Assembly (NCBI GenBank): GCA_036845225.1
Contig: DAIUEJ010000022.1
Coordinates: 1 to 41,898, forward strand
Direction: 5' to 3'
DNA length: 41,898 nt
Source: FEN-680 sp036845225
GTDB taxonomy: Bacteria > Actinomycetota > Geothermincolia > Fen-727 > Anoxymicrobiaceae
A model generated the notes under the pieces. It had not been told where the DNA came from, made no database searches, and saw only the letters and a program-made list of their open reading frames with translations. Within the stretch, counting starts at the first letter, position 1; every line of letters begins with the position of its first letter. Shown in pieces: positions 39,222 to 41,898 of the stretch. Both the position numbers and the translations under genes were made by a program.

Positions 39222-40592
39222 ATGGACGAGACAAGGCGATTGGCGGAGTTCTGCGCGGGGGTCTGGTTCGACAAACTGCCGCCGGAGGTTGTCAGCAAGG
39301 CGAAGCTCTGCCTGCTCGACTATCTCGCCAACGTGTACGGCTCCCTCGAACTCGAGGCGGTCTGCGGCATCGTGTCCTACATGAAGACGATGGGCGACGG
39401 GGGGCCATCGACGGCGCTGGCATGCGGCTTCAAGACAACGCCCCAGAATGCCGCGTTCATCAACGGCACACTCGCTGAAGCCATCGAAGCGCAGGACGGG
39501 GTGCGCTTCGGGGGCAACCACCCGGTCTCTGCCGTGACGCCCGCCGCGCTGGCTGTTGGCGAGGTCTACGAGTGCAGTGGCCGCGACCTCATCGAGGCCA
39601 TCGTCGCGGGATACGAGGCAACTAACCGCGTGGCCGCCGCGGTCCATCCGTTTCTGACACTTTCGGGTTTCCTTCCCACCGGCGCGTGCGGCACGTTCGG
39701 TGCCGCGGTGGCGGCAGCCCGCATGATCGACCTCGACGCGGCCGGCATCCTCAACGCCCTCGGAAACGCCGGCTACATGACGCCGGTCTCGATGGCGGAG
39801 GACCTGATGGCCGGTTGCACAGTCAAGATTGTCCAGGGCGGCCAGGCGGCAAGCGCGGGTGTGACGGCGGCAGGTCTCGCGGCCCAGGGAATAACCGGCC
39901 ATCCCCAGGCGCTCGAGGGCTCCGCGCTCAACGGGGGCTTCACGAAGATCACGCTGAACAATGTAGACCCTGTCATCTCCCGCGTCACCGATGGCCTCGG
40001 CGACCGCTATTCCATCATGGACGTCTACTTCAAGCCGTTCACGTCATGCCGCCACACGCACGGCGCGGCGCAGGCGACGCTCGAGCTCATGAACGAGCAC
40101 GGCTTCGGCGCGGACGAGGTTGAGTCGGTCACCGTCTACACCTACACAATCGCGAACATCGCCACCGGCAAGGGCGTGCCGGACGGCGGGTCGTTCGTGT
40201 CGGCGCAGTTCTCGATCCCGTACGTTGTCTCGGCATGCCTGCTGGACGGTGCCATGGGCCCGGGGCAATTGACCGAGGAACGCATGGGCTCGCCGGACAT
40301 CAACGAATTCATCGGCCGCGTCAGCGTCGCGCAGGACGACGACCTCAACGCCCTCTACCCTGAGAAGACCGCCTCGCGTGTCGCGATGAAGCTCAAGGAC
40401 GGGCGCTCGCTCGAGCGCCAGGTGGATGTCCCGCGAGGCGACCCTTCCGTGCCGATGGAGGCGGACGACATCGCCGACAAGTTGAAGCGCTTCTCGGGCG
40501 ACCGGAACAAAGAGAACACTGACAAGCTCATAGAGCTCGTCCTCGCACTAGAGAACCTGGAAGACATCAGAGAACTGACGGAGATGGTGTAG
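39222..40592 (+). CDS. MmgE/PrpD family protein
   Basis: A 456-residue protein of the MmgE/PrpD fold (2-methylcitrate dehydratase, cis-aconitate decarboxylase and iminodisuccinate epimerase relatives). The ATG has GGAGG 5 nt upstream. Landmarks: KAKLCLLDYLANVYGSLELE at the N-terminus, AAFINGTLAEAIEAQDGVRF, HPVSAVTPAALAVGE, GFLPTGACGTFGAAVAAARM, DVYFKPFTSCRHTHGAAQATLEL, and SFVSAQFSIPYVVSACLLDG. The catalytic reaction cannot be told from sequence alone; hydration, dehydration or decarboxylation of a di- or tricarboxylic acid or CoA-related acid is expected. It fits between the CoA-transferase and the acyl-CoA dehydrogenase, as a dehydratase step of the block. Confidence 0.9.
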   Translation: MDETRRLAEFCAGVWFDKLPPEVVSKAKLCLLDYLANVYGSLELEAVCGIVSYMKTMGDGGPSTALACGFKTTPQNAAFINGTLAEAIEAQDGVRFGGNHPVSAVTPAALAVGEVYECSGRDLIEAIVAGYEATNRVAAAVHPFLTLSGFLPTGACGTFGAAVAAARMIDLDAAGILNALGNAGYMTPVSMAEDLMAGCTVKIVQGGQAASAGVTAAGLAAQGITGHPQALEGSALNGGFTKITLNNVDPVISRVTDGLGDRYSIMDVYFKPFTSCRHTHGAAQATLELMNEHGFGADEVESVTVYTYTIANIATGKGVPDGGSFVSAQFSIPYVVSACLLDGAMGPGQLTEERMGSPDINEFIGRVSVAQDDDLNALYPEKTASRVAMKLKDGRSLERQVDVPRGDPSVPMEADDIADKLKRFSGDRNKENTDKLIELVLALENLEDIRELTEMV

Positions 40593-40604
40593 CGCTTAAC
40601 GAAC

Positions 40605-40661
40605 GTAGCGCCGGCGTCCCGCCGGCATAATGAGAACGTAGCGCCGGCGTCCCGCCGGCAT
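40605..40661. repeat. Family D palindromes, tandem pair (D5, D6)
   Basis: Two identical direct copies (40605-40628 and 40638-40661) separated by 9 nt, in the gap between the MmgE/PrpD stop and the acyl-CoA dehydrogenase ribosome-binding site. Confidence 0.9.
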
Positions 40662-40682
40662 GAAGAAGAGAAAGGGGCACAA

Positions 40683-41849
40683 GTGGATTTCAAACCTTCG
40701 GAGGAACAACAACTTCTCGTATCCACGATCAACGAGATGGGCGAGAAAGAAAACTTCCGCGACCTCGCGCTGAAGACCGACAAGTCGGGCGAGTTCCCCT
40801 GGGAACTGATGCCCAAGTACGCCGACCTGGGCCTGCTGGGCATGACCCTCTCGCCTGAGTACGGCGGCGGCGGTCAGGGCGCGCTTACGGCGGTGCTCGC
40901 CATCGAGGCGCTCGCCAAGTACAGCCCTATGATCGCGGGGCCCGTCTTCGAGTCGAACGTCGGACCGGTGCGCGTCGTCGACCTCTACGGCACTCCCGAG
41001 CAGAGAGACAAGATCGTCCGCGGGGTCATCAAGGGCGAGATGAGCGTCTCTGTCTGCATGACCGAGCCCGAGGCCGGCTGCGACCTTACGAACCTCAGTA
41101 CGAACGTAGTCCCCGACGGCGACGATTACATCCTCAACGGGCACAAGGTGTTCATCACTGGCGGGGGGGATGCGAGCCACTACCTGGTCTACACCCGCTA
41201 CGGGGACGTCACCGGCTACAAAGGCATCGGCGCGGTGCTCGCTGAGAAGGGCATGCCCGGTTTCACGTTCGGCCCGCAGGAGGACCTCATGGGCCTGCGC
41301 GGGATGCCGTCCTGCGACCTGATATTCGAAGACGTGAAGATTCCCAAAGAGAACGTGGTCCTGAAGCAGGGCGAGTTCAAGAACCTCATGACGACCTTCG
41401 ACATCGAGCGCTGCGGGAACGCGGCGATGTGCCTCGGGGTCGCGGCGGGCGCGCTGGAGGAGGCGCGCACCTACGCCACGAAGCGGGAGTGCTTCGGGCG
41501 CCCGATATGCGAGTTCCAGGACATACAGTTCAAGATCGTGGACATGGCCACGAAGCTGGAGGCGGCGCGCCTGCTCGTCTACCGCGCGGCGGAAGGCGCC
41601 GGCGGCGGGCTGCCGTCGATATACGAGGCTTCGATGGCGAAGCTGTTCGCGAACGAGATGGTGGTCGAGGTCACCAGCACCGCGGCGCAGGTCTTCGGCG
41701 GCTACGGATACTCGAAGGAGTTCCCGGTCGAGCGCATGGTGCGCGACGCGCGGGCCTGGTGGGTCGCGGGCGGGACAACCTCGATGCTGAGGACGACGCT
41801 CGCGAGCGTGCTGTTCGCGCGGCGGTTCGACCAGCGCAAGGGCAAGTAG
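40683..41849 (+). CDS. Acyl-CoA dehydrogenase with relocated catalytic Glu
   Basis: A 388-residue FAD enzyme forming a 2,3-double bond in an acyl-CoA. GTG 40683 has AAAGGGG upstream. Motifs: CMTEPEAGCDLTNLSTNVVP, GHKVFITGGGDASHYLV, FDIERCGNAAMCLGVAAGALEEARTYATKRECFGRPI and QVFGGYGYSKEFPVERMVRDAR. Normal members then have Y-E-G-T-S-E with the catalytic Glu; here W-W-V-A-G-G-T-T-S-M, so that Glu is Gly363. Instead Glu242 in F-D-I-E-R aligns with the helix-G base of isovaleryl-CoA dehydrogenase (E254, LDLER, from memory), so the catalytic base appears relocated. A branched-chain or long-chain substrate is therefore more likely. It is the last gene of the catabolic block; electrons would go to ETF. 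Confidence 0.93.
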   Translation: MDFKPSEEQQLLVSTINEMGEKENFRDLALKTDKSGEFPWELMPKYADLGLLGMTLSPEYGGGGQGALTAVLAIEALAKYSPMIAGPVFESNVGPVRVVDLYGTPEQRDKIVRGVIKGEMSVSVCMTEPEAGCDLTNLSTNVVPDGDDYILNGHKVFITGGGDASHYLVYTRYGDVTGYKGIGAVLAEKGMPGFTFGPQEDLMGLRGMPSCDLIFEDVKIPKENVVLKQGEFKNLMTTFDIERCGNAAMCLGVAAGALEEARTYATKRECFGRPICEFQDIQFKIVDMATKLEAARLLVYRAAEGAGGGLPSIYEASMAKLFANEMVVEVTSTAAQVFGGYGYSKEFPVERMVRDARAWWVAGGTTSMLRTTLASVLFARRFDQRKGK

Positions 41850-41851
41850 AG

Positions 41852-41888
41852 ATTCACTCCCTCCCCCTTGAGGGGGGGTCGGGTGAAT
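41852..41888. repeat. Family E element (E3)
   Basis: ATTCAC / GTGAAT ends, CTCCCTCCCCCTTGAGGGGG hairpin and G-rich tail, 2 nt after the acyl-CoA dehydrogenase stop. A further copy seems to begin at 41889, cut by the window end. Confidence 0.8.
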
Positions 41889-41898
41889 GGCTCCCTCC

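Noticed and set aside
38255..40661. CRISPR array
   Set aside because: Identical short repeats occur in pairs only, with spacers of 5-9 nt and no cas genes; they are palindromic intergenic repeats.
1..41898. tRNA, rRNA or riboswitch genes
   Set aside because: No cloverleaf-like GTTCGANTC arms, rRNA-like conserved stretches or recognisable riboswitch leader were seen in the intergenic regions.

Overview
High-GC bacterial DNA with very tight gene packing, frequent GTG/TTG starts with strong Shine-Dalgarno sequences, and sigma70-type promoters. The content points to a strictly anaerobic heterotroph: a glycyl radical enzyme, cysteine-rich ferredoxin-type proteins, two UroD/MtaA-like proteins, many acyl-CoA enzymes and an HpnA-type epimerase. 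An anaerobic Actinomycetota-like lineage would fit, but no rRNA or universal marker is present to prove it. A run of 100 N at 31036-31135 and two single-base frameshifts show that this is a draft scaffold.

Layout. 1-7.7 kb: the 3' end of an AMP-forming acyl-CoA ligase, a small AT-richer membrane protein, a UroD-like protein, an HdeD-like membrane protein, a YihY/BrkB membrane protein, and a MarR - ABC ATPase - FtsX-type permease operon. 7.8-14 kb: an amine oxidase-type desaturase translationally coupled to its TetR regulator, an odd Fe-S protein, a second acyl-CoA ligase, and an internally duplicated V4R-like protein. 14-18.3 kb: a SAM methyltransferase, a WecB-like epimerase, a GT2 glycosyltransferase and an HpnA-like epimerase (glycan or lipid modification). 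18.3-26.3 kb: a third acyl-CoA ligase (frameshifted), an SCP2 protein divergent from a TetR regulator across a shared operator, an SDR, an ADP-forming acyl-CoA synthetase alpha subunit coupled to a second UroD-like protein, and MnmA. 26.4-31 kb: a HemL-like aminotransferase, a lipoprotein acetolactate decarboxylase, two cupins (one frameshifted) and a membrane-anchored beta-propeller protein.

31.3-41.9 kb is one coherent plus-strand catabolic block: PadR regulator, extended SDR, classical SDR, glycyl radical enzyme, CoA-transferase subunit A, V4R protein, CoA-transferase subunit B, MmgE/PrpD protein and acyl-CoA dehydrogenase. The likely logic is radical C-X bond cleavage, CoA transfer and beta-oxidation-like steps, with the V4R protein as a possible ligand sensor. 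The substrate is unknown, and no glycyl-radical activase lies in the window.

The most striking non-coding signal is a set of more than 20 short palindromic elements in five families. Three of them share a GGG(G)TCAG / GGGACAGGCACC core with different arms. Most sit 0-6 nt downstream of a stop codon or supply the stop codon themselves. One has been read into the C-terminus of MnmA.
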